This document shows, piece by piece, positions 18,690-25,764 of a stretch of 64,000 nt of DNA (the first letter of the stretch is position 1; each line of letters opens with the position of its first letter). The position numbers and the translations under genes are program-made. A model generated the notes under the pieces. The model was given only the letters and a program-made list of their open reading frames with translations. It was not told the DNA's origin and made no database searches. The DNA lies in contig NZ_JBDFMI010000006.1 of assembly GCF_047238185.1 (NCBI RefSeq), positions 992,001-1,056,000 of the forward strand, in the 5' to 3' direction. The stretch is from Bacillus_AD sp047238185. Lineage in GTDB: Bacteria > Bacillota > Bacilli > Bacillales > DSM-1321.

Positions 18690-19502
18690 ATGTTTTCAAT
18701 AGGAACTTTTTCAAAAATCAATAAAATCACAACAAAAACGTTAAGGCACTATGATGAATTGGGTCTTCTTAAGCCCGATTATGTGGACGATATGACCGGC
18801 TATCGATTCTATACATCACAACAGCTGCCAAAGCTGCATCAAATACTTGCCTTAAAGAGGATGGGCCTATCCTTAAAGCAAATTAAAGACGCTCTTCAGC
18901 ATCCGGAAGCAATTGATTCCTATTTGCAAGTGAAAGAGCAGGAAGTTGTTCAACACATAAAATCTGAAGAAGAGAAGCTGGTGCAAATCCGCAGCTATCT
19001 CCAGCTTATGAAAGGGGAAATCAACATGTACAATCCGATTATTAAAGAACTTCCAGAAGTCATTGTGGCTTCCATGAGAAGGATCATCCCAAATTATGAA
19101 GCTTTTAATGAGTTGTTTCCAAATGTGATGGGGAAGGAAATGAAACGATTGGGATGCGTGTGCGCTGTTCCTGAATATTGCTTTACCATCTATCATGATG
19201 GCGAGTATCGTGACACTAATATTGATGTCGAAATGTGCGAGGCTGTTACAGAAATGAAAGAGGATACAGATATTCTGTCCTTTAAAGTGATGGAAAAAGT
19301 GCCGGAAGCCCTTTGCATTCTTCATAAAGGACCGTATTCAACCATCGGAGCAACATATTCCTTTGCATTCAGATGGGCAGAGGAGAATCAATACGAAATA
19401 TGCGGAAATCCCCGTGAATCTTATATAGACGGCATATGGAATAAAGGCAACGAGCAGGAGTGGCTGACGGAAGTACAAATACCGATTGCAAAAAAGGCAT
19501 AG
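18690..19502 (+). CDS. MerR family transcriptional regulator with GyrI-like effector domain
   Basis: This 270-residue protein has an N-terminal MerR winged helix (FSIGTFSKINKITTKTLRHYDELGLL, residues 2-27) and a coiled-coil linker at about 75-115. A C-terminal GyrI-like/BmrR-type effector-binding domain starts at about residue 120. I prefer ATG 18690 because an AGGTG sequence sits about 7 nt upstream; a GTG at 18681 is possible. It resembles BmrR-class multidrug sensors, but no transporter lies next to it, so its target besides its own promoter is unknown. A terminator follows. Confidence 0.87.
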   Translation: MFSIGTFSKINKITTKTLRHYDELGLLKPDYVDDMTGYRFYTSQQLPKLHQILALKRMGLSLKQIKDALQHPEAIDSYLQVKEQEVVQHIKSEEEKLVQIRSYLQLMKGEINMYNPIIKELPEVIVASMRRIIPNYEAFNELFPNVMGKEMKRLGCVCAVPEYCFTIYHDGEYRDTNIDVEMCEAVTEMKEDTDILSFKVMEKVPEALCILHKGPYSTIGATYSFAFRWAEENQYEICGNPRESYIDGIWNKGNEQEWLTEVQIPIAKKA

Positions 19503-19512
19503 TGATTGTTGG

Positions 19513-19543
19513 ATGGCCTCCTTTTTCTAGGAGGCCGTTTTCC
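19513..19543 (+). terminator. Terminator after merR-type gene
   Basis: The stem GGCCTCC/GGAGGCC with a TTTTTCTA-type loop is followed by a T-run. Confidence 0.85.
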
Positions 19544-19626
19544 ATTATAGAGAATCGGCAAAAGGATTTGCTGCCATGAGACTCGTTCAGGATTCCGGCA
19601 ATGTTAGGAAGGAACTGCGTAAAAAA

Positions 19627-19642
19627 ATGAAAACGTAACCAT
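19627..19642 (+). promoter_or_regulatory. cre-like catabolite-response site upstream of rocA
   Basis: ATGAAAACGTAACCAT matches the CcpA consensus WTGNNARCGNWWWCAW at 15 of 16 positions. It ends 17 bp upstream of the predicted -35 box, so carbon control of the P5C dehydrogenase gene is plausible. No other site of this quality was noticed in the salvage operon. Confidence 0.6.
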
Positions 19643-19659
19643 GAATGAAGTGGAGTTGT

Positions 19660-19688
19660 TTGTACACTTTTGAAAATTCAGTTAGAAT
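19660..19688 (+). promoter_or_regulatory. Sigma-A-type promoter of rocA
   Basis: TTGTAC and TAGAAT are separated by 17 bp. The -10 box lies 43 bp before the TTG start codon at 19732. Confidence 0.6.
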
Positions 19689-19731
19689 GAGGATGGAATA
19701 CAAATACATACTCATTTGGGAGGGAACAAAT

Positions 19732-21279
19732 TTGGTACAAGCTTATAAACATGAGCCGTTAACTAATTTTGCGCAAAACAACAATAATGAGGCTTATCTT
19801 GAAGGTTTACAGACAGTCAAAGGATATTTAGGGAAAAGCTACGATTTATTGATTGGTGGGGAACGCATCCATACAGAAGACCAGATCGTTTCTTACAATC
19901 CTGCTGATAAAAGTGAAGTAGTCGGTAGAGTATCTAAGGCGAACAAGGACCTAGCTGAAAAAGCTATGCAAGCTGCTGTTGAAGCTTTCGGTACGTGGAG
20001 AAAATCCAAGCCTGAATCACGTGCGGACATTTTATTCCGTGCTGCTGCCATCATGCGACGACGCAAGCATGAGTTGTCTGCATTGATGACAAAAGAAGCG
20101 GGTAAGCCTTGGGTTGAGGCGGATGCAGATACTGCAGAAGCAATCGACTTCTTAGAGTATTATGCCCGCCAAATGATCGGCATGAAAGACGGAGTGCCTG
20201 TACAAAGCCGTCCTGATGAATTCAATAAATACAATTATATTCCATTAGGTGTCGGCATCATTATTTCACCTTGGAATTTCCCGTTGGCTATTATGGCTGG
20301 AACAACAGTTGCCGCCATCGTAACAGGGAATACAGTTTTATTGAAACCGGCATCCACAACGCCTATCATTGCAGCTAAATTTGTGGAAATCATGGAAGAA
20401 GCAGGACTTCCTGCAGGCGTACTGAACTTTGTTCCAGGCAGCGGAGCTGAAGTCGGCGATTACCTAGTCGACCATCCACAAACGCGCTTTATTTCCTTCA
20501 CAGGTTCCCGTGATGTTGGTACGCGTATTTTTGAACGCGCTTCAAAAGTACAGCCGGGCCAAAAATGGCTGAAACGCGTCATTGCTGAAATGGGCGGTAA
20601 GGATACAATCGTCGTTGATTCTGAAGCGGATCTTGAATTGGCTGCACAAAGCATTGTTAAGTCAGCATTCGGTTTCTCAGGGCAAAAATGCTCTGCTTGT
20701 TCACGCGCAGTCATCGTAGAAGACGTGTATGACCAAGTATTGGACCGTGCTGTTGAATTAACAAAAGAATTAACGGTGGGAAATCCTGAAGAACAAGCAA
20801 CTTCAATGGGTCCTGTCATTGACGGCTCTGCATTCAAAAAGATTATGGAGTATGTTGAGATTGGCAAAAAAGAAGGAAGAATCATGACCGGAGGAGAAGG
20901 CGATGATTCCAAAGGATTCTTCATCCAACCAACGATTGTTGCAGATGTAGATCCACAGGCTCGTTTGATGCAGGAAGAAATTTTCGGACCTGTAGTGGCC
21001 TTCTCAAAAGCAAAAGACTTTAATGAAGCAATTGAAATTGCCAATAATACAGAATATGGTTTGACAGGTGCTGTCCTTTCCACGAACCGTGCACACCTAG
21101 AACAGGCACAGGAAGACTTTATGGTCGGCAACCTATATCTAAACAGAGGTTGCACAGGTGCAATTGTCGGCTATCAACCATTTGGTGGCTTCAACATGTC
21201 AGGTACAGACTCTAAAGCGGGCGGCCCTGATTACTTGACTCTTCATATGCAAGCCAGAACAACAACTGAAGCGTATTAA
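19732..21279 (+). CDS. rocA: L-glutamate gamma-semialdehyde (1-pyrroline-5-carboxylate) dehydrogenase
   Basis: This NAD-dependent aldehyde dehydrogenase oxidises P5C/glutamate semialdehyde to glutamate in arginine and proline breakdown. The TTG at 19732 with a GGGAGGG site gives 515 residues, identical in length to B. subtilis RocA; the frame is open to 19645 without a ribosome binding site. Catalytic residues are Glu286 (AEMGGK) and Cys320 (SGQKCSACSR). The cofactor motifs PWNFPLAI and FTGSRDVG are present. RocA and YcgN (PutC) are close paralogues; without rocBC or putBP neighbours the symbol is by similarity only. It is single-gene, with its own promoter, cre-like site and terminator. Confidence 0.88.
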   Translation: MVQAYKHEPLTNFAQNNNNEAYLEGLQTVKGYLGKSYDLLIGGERIHTEDQIVSYNPADKSEVVGRVSKANKDLAEKAMQAAVEAFGTWRKSKPESRADILFRAAAIMRRRKHELSALMTKEAGKPWVEADADTAEAIDFLEYYARQMIGMKDGVPVQSRPDEFNKYNYIPLGVGIIISPWNFPLAIMAGTTVAAIVTGNTVLLKPASTTPIIAAKFVEIMEEAGLPAGVLNFVPGSGAEVGDYLVDHPQTRFISFTGSRDVGTRIFERASKVQPGQKWLKRVIAEMGGKDTIVVDSEADLELAAQSIVKSAFGFSGQKCSACSRAVIVEDVYDQVLDRAVELTKELTVGNPEEQATSMGPVIDGSAFKKIMEYVEIGKKEGRIMTGGEGDDSKGFFIQPTIVADVDPQARLMQEEIFGPVVAFSKAKDFNEAIEIANNTEYGLTGAVLSTNRAHLEQAQEDFMVGNLYLNRGCTGAIVGYQPFGGFNMSGTDSKAGGPDYLTLHMQARTTTEAY

Positions 21280-21297
21280 GAGATAAGATAAAATCGC

Positions 21298-21336
21298 AGC
21301 CCATTGCTCCATTAAAAAGAGCAATGGGCTTTTTTA
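21298..21336 (+). terminator. Terminator after rocA
   Basis: A long perfect stem AGCCCATTGCTC/GAGCAATGGGCT is followed by TTTTTT. Confidence 0.95.
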
Positions 21337-21357
21337 ATGGAGAAAAGAGAGATGGTC

Positions 21358-21403
21358 TTGCATGGCTAAATACATATGTGTAACAATAACAGTACAAATG
21401 TGC
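21358..21403 (+). promoter_or_regulatory. deoR promoter region with tandem DeoR-box pair
   Basis: TACATATGTGT (21371-21381) and TACAAATGTGC (21393-21403) lie exactly 22 bp apart. They match, in sequence and spacing, the pairs upstream of cdd and pdp. A weak promoter TTGCAT-17-TAACAA (21358-21386) overlaps them. The second box differs from the cdd box at 1 of 11 positions. Autorepression of deoR is the likely meaning. Confidence 0.55.
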
Positions 21404-21422
21404 ATTTGAAGGGCTGAATATA

Positions 21423-22376
21423 ATGGACTCTGAAAAAAGTAGAAAAATGGTTGAAGCAGCAAAGCTTTATTATCAAATGGATTTCAGCCAAATGGAAGTA
21501 GCCAAGAAATTAGGTGTTTCAAGGCCTACTGTCTCGAGGTTGCTGCAGCAGGCGAAGGAAGAAGGAATCGTTGAAATAAAGATTATGGATCCTTCCGAAA
21601 ATTGCCGTATGCTTGGTACTGAACTGGAAGAAAAATTAGGATTGAAAAAAGCGATTGTCGTCTCCGTGCCGATGTATGAAGAAAATATCCTTAAACAGGC
21701 AATCGGCAAAATAGCTGCCGATTATGTGAGCAGTATTGTCAAGGACGAAGATGTAATCGGTGTCACTTGGGGAACAACCATGTATCAAGTGGCGACCCAT
21801 CTAGAACATAAATCAGTGCGTGATGTGAAGATTGTCCAGCTCAAGGGAGGGGTTAGCCATTCCCAAAAAAAGACCTATGCTTCGGAAACCCTGCACCTGT
21901 TTGAAAAAGCATTCGATGCAACCTTGTATCAGCTTCCTCTGCCTGCAATCGTCGACCATGTCGTGGTGAAACAGGCTATAGAAGCAGACCGTCATATCCG
22001 CCGATTGCTTACGATTGGCAAAGAAGCAAATATAGCTATATATACAGTAGGCGTTCCACAAACGGATTCTCTGCTTTTTCAACTGGGTTATTTCACGGAT
22101 AAAGATGAAAAAGTGATTTCTGAGCATGCTGTCGGAGATATTGCTTCACGCTTTTTTGATAAAGATGGACATATATGCAACGCCGAACTGAATGCGAGAA
22201 CAATCGGGATTGAATTGGATGATCTGAAAAAAAAGGAACAATCCATTCTTGTTGCAGGAGGTTTGAAAAAGGTAGACGGTATTTGGGGTGCAGTTAAGGC
22301 AAAACTATGCAACGTATTGATTACGGATACGTATACGGCAAAGATCCTTCTAAATAAAGAAGAATCCACACAATAA
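21423..22376 (+). CDS. deoR: Deoxyribonucleoside regulator, SorC family
   Basis: B. subtilis DeoR (313 residues) is a SorC-family repressor of dra-nupC-pdp, induced by deoxyribose-5-phosphate. This 317-residue protein has the N-terminal helix-turn-helix MDFSQMEVAKKLGVSRPTVSRLL (about residues 19-41). A sugar-phosphate-binding SorC domain follows, with VIGVTWGTTM and a C-terminal VDGIWGAVKAKLCNVLITD. A GAAGGG site precedes the ATG. Its neighbours cdd, a nucleoside transporter, pdp and deoC support the deoxyribonucleoside role. Their promoters share a tandem operator. Confidence 0.92.
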   Translation: MDSEKSRKMVEAAKLYYQMDFSQMEVAKKLGVSRPTVSRLLQQAKEEGIVEIKIMDPSENCRMLGTELEEKLGLKKAIVVSVPMYEENILKQAIGKIAADYVSSIVKDEDVIGVTWGTTMYQVATHLEHKSVRDVKIVQLKGGVSHSQKKTYASETLHLFEKAFDATLYQLPLPAIVDHVVVKQAIEADRHIRRLLTIGKEANIAIYTVGVPQTDSLLFQLGYFTDKDEKVISEHAVGDIASRFFDKDGHICNAELNARTIGIELDDLKKKEQSILVAGGLKKVDGIWGAVKAKLCNVLITDTYTAKILLNKEESTQ

Positions 22377-22413
22377 ACGCATGGCGGCTATATAGGCTGC
22401 CATGCGTTTTTTG
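22375..22413 (+). terminator. Terminator after deoR
   Basis: The stem ACGCATGGCGGC/GCTGCCATGCGT is followed by TTTTTTG. Confidence 0.9.
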
Positions 22414-22459
22414 TTTAGGGCATAATAAATCCCAAGAATTGTTGGTCCCTTTTTCATCA

Positions 22460-22512
22460 TCTAGCTGCTGGAGCCATCACCTCGAGGTCTTAATAAGGAG
22501 GAGGCAAAAGGG
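22460..22512 (+). repeat. Partial left arm of the dispersed GGCGCC-type repeat
   Basis: TCTAGCTGCTGGAGCCATCA followed by CCTCGAGGTCTTAA resembles the left arm of the element at 35191-35311 (CAGCTGCAGGCGCCACCCCC, CTCGAGGTCTTAAG). The right arm is missing, so this is a decayed fragment. Confidence 0.55.
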
Positions 22513-22561
22513 AATCTTAGTTGATAAGGAACGTGAAGAAGTAGATGTTGATAAAACTTTT

Positions 22562-22610
22562 TACATAAGTTCATTTTATGTTTTACAAATGTTCCTTAAC
22601 CTGCTATAGT
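22562..22610 (+). promoter_or_regulatory. Promoter of cdd-nupC with tandem DeoR boxes
   Basis: TACATAAGTTC (22562-22572) and TACAAATGTTC (22584-22594) are 22 bp apart. The second box overlaps the -35 TTTACA (22582-22587), which lies 17 bp from the -10 TATAGT (22605-22610). The layout matches the pdp promoter base for base in spacing. Bound repressor would block RNA polymerase. Confidence 0.75.
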
Positions 22611-23073
22611 GAAGGAGTAAAACCAAACCAATTCAATATATGAGGGTATAGCTATCTTTGATTGTTACCGTTTTCTTAACCTGAAGATGAAATAAATGCC
22701 AAATTTGCATTTTAAAGAGTAGGGAAGTTAGATTACGATTCATTTTCGTAAGATAAACTTGTTTGTAAGCCTTCTCAAGGTTGTGCAAATTGTAAAGTAT
22801 GCTAGTTACAAATTGTTTCATTGGACCTATCTTGCTTTATAGTTGTATGACTTCTGACCTCTTATTTTTACTTTTTGTGGAAGATGCCCGCATGTTCGTA
22901 TACATCATCGATAACAGGTGAAAAATAGGATCAGCAGAAACAAGGCGAATGAAAGACCATCCCTTATAGAAAAGATCTGCCTTAATGGCGGATACATACT
23001 GGATTTGTTTGGGTCGTCACCGGTCATTTTCCGTGGCATCACAAGACTTAATAGTAGAAATGGAGAAGATAGA
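22611..23073 (+). other. Long untranslated leader of cdd
   Basis: About 460 nt lie between the predicted transcription start and cdd. No ORF with a good ribosome binding site is visible. A 62-codon minus-strand frame (22633-22821) has no support, and the in-frame extension of cdd to a GTG at 22918 has no ribosome binding site and no family-like residues. I recognise no known riboswitch. It could be a decayed gene or an RNA element. Confidence 0.4.
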
Positions 23074-23475
23074 ATGGATAAGCATGCATTGGTTAATGAA
23101 GCCATTAAAGCTAGAGAAAGTGCATATACACCCTATTCCAAATTCAATGTGGGCGCAGCTCTCTTGTCAGGAAATGATCGCGTCTTTCTGGGATGCAATA
23201 TTGAAAATGCATCGTATGGTTTGACGAATTGTGCCGAACGGACAGCTATTTTTAAAGCGGTTTCCGAAAGGGAAACGGAAATGAGAGCTATTGCAATTGT
23301 GGCAGATACAGAAGGCCCCGTTTCACCATGCGGTGCCTGCAGACAGGTCATAGCCGAATTTGCAAATGATGATACAAAGATCTATCTGGCTAATCTAAAC
23401 GGCGATATTCATGAAACAACCATTGAAGAATTGCTGCCAGGCTATTTCTCGTCGGTTGATATGGAACGAGGTTAA
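23074..23475 (+). CDS. cdd: Cytidine deaminase
   Basis: Cdd deaminates (deoxy)cytidine to (deoxy)uridine. From ATG 23074 (GGAGAAG site) the protein has 133 residues. It has the zinc-site motifs CAE (Cys53, Glu55) and PCGAC (Cys86, Cys89) and the nucleoside-binding YSKFNVGAA and GCNIENASY. B. subtilis Cdd has 136 residues. It is the first gene of the DeoR-boxed transcript and precedes a nucleoside transporter, so uptake and deamination are coupled. Confidence 0.95.
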   Translation: MDKHALVNEAIKARESAYTPYSKFNVGAALLSGNDRVFLGCNIENASYGLTNCAERTAIFKAVSERETEMRAIAIVADTEGPVSPCGACRQVIAEFANDDTKIYLANLNGDIHETTIEELLPGYFSSVDMERG

Positions 23476-23563
23476 TGCCTGTAAGCATTATAAAATCCAC
23501 TAACAGCTGTCTAAGGCATCGATAGCTGTTGTGATATAGAAGACATACATTATGGAGGAACTT

Positions 23564-24748
23564 ATGAGATATCTAATATCATTTTGTGGTTTGCTGCTTG
23601 TGTTTGGTCTAGCACTTTTAGTCAGCAAAAACAAAAAAGAAATCAAATATAAAAATATTATCTTGATGGTTATCATCCAATTTATCTTGGCTGCGTTGCT
23701 TTTGAACACAAAGTTCGGTTATATCCTTATTAAAGGAGTCGCAACAGTATTCGATCATTTGCTTTCTTATGCAAGTGCGGGTGTATCCTTCGTCTTCGGA
23801 GGGCTGGCCAATAAGGGAGAGTCGCCATTTTTCCTTGACGTATTATTGCCGATCGTCTTCATTTCAGTTCTGATCGGTATCCTGCAGCATTTCAAAATCC
23901 TTCCTTTCTTTATGAAATGGGTAGGCTGGCTGTTAAGTAAAGTGAACGGCATGGGTAAATTGGAGTCGTATAATGCCGTGGCTTCTGCAATGGTTGGACA
24001 ATCAGAAGTATTCATTACTGTAAAAAAACAATTGGACAAGCTTACGCCACAACGGATGTACACATTATGTGCTTCAGCCATGTCCACTGTCTCCATGTCC
24101 ATCGTCGGTGCATACATGACAATGATTGAACCTAAATATGTCGTAACTGCTATTGTGTTGAACTTGTTCGGCGGTTTCATCATCGTTTCAATCATCAATC
24201 CATACAAAGTGGACGAAAAGGAAGACATCCTTACAATTGAAGAAGATGGAGGAAAACAATCATTCTTCCAAATGCTTGGTGAATATATCATGGACGGTTT
24301 CAAGGTTGCCATTATTGTCGGCGCCATGCTGATCGGATTCGTTGCGTTAATGGATATGATCAATTCCTTGTTCGATATGATTTTTGGCATATCCTTCCAG
24401 CAAATCCTTGGCTACATTTTTGCGCCAATTGCATTCTTGATGGGTGTGCCTTGGGGTGACGCTGTTTCTGCCGGCGGCATCATGGCAACTAAACTGGTTA
24501 CAAATGAGTTTGTTGCGATGGTCAGCCTTGGAGACATCGCCAAATCGGTTAGTGCCCATACTCTAGGCATTATTTCAGTATTCCTCGTTTCTTTTGCAAA
24601 CTTCTCATCTATCGGTATCATTGCCGGCGCTGTTAAAGGTTTGAGTGAGAAACAAGGGAATGTAGTTGCCCGTTTCGGCTTGAAATTGCTATACGGAGCT
24701 ACGCTTGTAAGTATTTTGACAGCTACGATTGTTGGTTTTGTCATCTAA
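23564..24748 (+). CDS. nupC: Concentrative nucleoside transporter (NupC/CNT family)
   Basis: This 394-residue CNT-family proton/sodium-nucleoside symporter has about ten membrane segments. Family motifs are VGQSEVF (substrate site), the central STVSMSIVGAY and the C-terminal SFANFSSIGII. ATG 23564 follows a GGAGG placed 6 nt upstream; the ATG at 23552 would overlap that site. The first segment is a typical N-terminal helix. Nucleoside specificity cannot be set from sequence alone, since NupC and NupG paralogues are alike. A terminator-like hairpin follows. Confidence 0.92.
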   Translation: MRYLISFCGLLLVFGLALLVSKNKKEIKYKNIILMVIIQFILAALLLNTKFGYILIKGVATVFDHLLSYASAGVSFVFGGLANKGESPFFLDVLLPIVFISVLIGILQHFKILPFFMKWVGWLLSKVNGMGKLESYNAVASAMVGQSEVFITVKKQLDKLTPQRMYTLCASAMSTVSMSIVGAYMTMIEPKYVVTAIVLNLFGGFIIVSIINPYKVDEKEDILTIEEDGGKQSFFQMLGEYIMDGFKVAIIVGAMLIGFVALMDMINSLFDMIFGISFQQILGYIFAPIAFLMGVPWGDAVSAGGIMATKLVTNEFVAMVSLGDIAKSVSAHTLGIISVFLVSFANFSSIGIIAGAVKGLSEKQGNVVARFGLKLLYGATLVSILTATIVGFVI

Positions 24749-24762
24749 ATAGACAGAAGAAA

Positions 24763-24806
24763 AGAAGCAGTTACCTATTATAAGGCGCTATAACTGCTTC
24801 TTTCTT
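24763..24806 (+). terminator. Terminator after nupC, with alternative pairing
   Basis: A 10-bp stem GAAGCAGTTA/TAACTGCTTC is followed by TTTCTT. The 3' arm TAACTGC (24791-24797) is also complementary to GCAGTTA at 24830-24836, just before the next ribosome binding site. A CCCCG/CGGGG hairpin lies in between, so two exclusive folds are possible. Confidence 0.7.
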
Positions 24807-24855
24807 GATTCCCCCGATAACCATACGGGGCAGTTACATCAGGAGGTTAACATGT

Positions 24856-25470
24856 ATGGCCAATGTAGGCATATTGCTATCGGGCGCGGTTCTGTTCCTT
24901 AACGGTTTAATGCTAAAAGGGAAAGCGGAAGCGAAGAGCGTAGCTATTTTTAATTTTTTTGTAGGGATTCTTCAAATTATTATCCCATTCTATCTCATTA
25001 TGGTTTCAGACCAAAGCACCTGGACTATTTATGGGTATACGGCAACATTCCTGTTCGGGCTGACATTTTTATATGTTTCATTCACTTTTTATAAAGGGAT
25101 GGATGGGAGCGGCCTAGGCTGGTTTGCTGCATGGGTTGCGATGATTGCCATTTTTTATACAGTCGTGTCAGCTGTCCATTTCCATGACTACGTATCAGCG
25201 CTGACTTGGCTTATGTGGTCGTTTCTATGGTATTTGTTTTACGTATTGAATATTTTAAAGAAACCGGTTGAAGAGTATGTCGGAAATGTAGCATTGGTAC
25301 AATCGTTCGTGACATTGACATTTCCGGCAATCTTTACATTGATGGGAATGTGGGATGATGTATTGATACAGCGAATCTGGCTGGTCGTGTTGGCGGCATC
25401 GATTTTATATTTCATTAAAGGAGCCGTCGGACTAAGGGCACTCCAGCAAAAACGTCCTGCTTCATCGTGA
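24856..25470 (+). CDS. AmiS/UreI family channel
   Basis: This 204-residue protein of six to seven membrane helices has the AmiS/UreI signature: VGILLSGAVLFLNGLML at the N terminus, a GLGWFAAWVAM segment, and LTWLMWSFLWYLFY. Members are proton-gated urea channels or short-amide carriers. The ATG at 24856 has an AGGAGG site 10 nt upstream. It lies between the nucleoside transporter and pdp, with no urease or amidase gene in the window. Its cargo, perhaps urea, ammonia or an amide from nucleobase breakdown, is open. Confidence 0.85.
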   Translation: MANVGILLSGAVLFLNGLMLKGKAEAKSVAIFNFFVGILQIIIPFYLIMVSDQSTWTIYGYTATFLFGLTFLYVSFTFYKGMDGSGLGWFAAWVAMIAIFYTVVSAVHFHDYVSALTWLMWSFLWYLFYVLNILKKPVEEYVGNVALVQSFVTLTFPAIFTLMGMWDDVLIQRIWLVVLAASILYFIKGAVGLRALQQKRPASS

Positions 25471-25497
25471 GTTAATCAAACAAAAACGTTATGTTTT

Positions 25498-25546
25498 TAC
25501 AAAAGTTCAAATAACGTTTTACGTTTGTTCAAAAAACTGATATAGT
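25498..25546 (+). promoter_or_regulatory. Promoter of pdp-deoC with tandem DeoR boxes
   Basis: TACAAAAGTTC (25498-25508) and TACGTTTGTTC (25520-25530) are 22 bp apart. The -35 TTTACG and -10 TATAGT (25541-25546) are separated by 17 bp. An 8-bp inverted repeat AACGTTAT (25485-25492) / ATAACGTT (25511-25518) brackets the first box. Confidence 0.75.
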
Positions 25547-25764
25547 GGAGTAGTGAAGAACGCTGAAGGATACCGATCTTTCCCTCTATTCCATTTTTTC
25601 GTCGGAATCAAGAGGAGAGAATAACAAGCCTTCGGCGAGTATACAATAACGTTATTGTTTAATGGAAAGATGCCTGCGGCCCATTGTTCCGTATGGCGCA
25701 TAATAGATCAACAAGTCTTAGAATACATGAACACACATAAGTGAAAAAGAGGAGTTGGGTTACA
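25547..25764 (+). other. Structured leader of pdp
   Basis: This 5' leader of about 190 nt contains a hairpin CTCTATTCC/GGAATCAAGAG (25583-25614, two-base bulge). It also has a perfect 16-bp palindrome ACAATAACGTTATTGT (25643-25658), whose core repeats the AACGTTAT motif at the promoter. No ORF with a ribosome binding site was found. The palindrome could be a second repressor site or a roadblock. Confidence 0.45.

Noticed and set aside
22633..22821. 62-codon minus-strand frame in the cdd leader
   Set aside because: No ribosome binding site, no recognised family and AT-rich composition; likely chance.
22828..22845. GGACCTAT-TTGCTTTA shared with 28679-28695
   Set aside because: A 16/17 match of this length is expected a few times by chance in 64 kb and the flanks do not match.
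22918..23073. N-terminal extension of cdd to a GTG
   Set aside because: The added residues are not cytidine-deaminase-like, and a good ribosome binding site serves ATG 23074.
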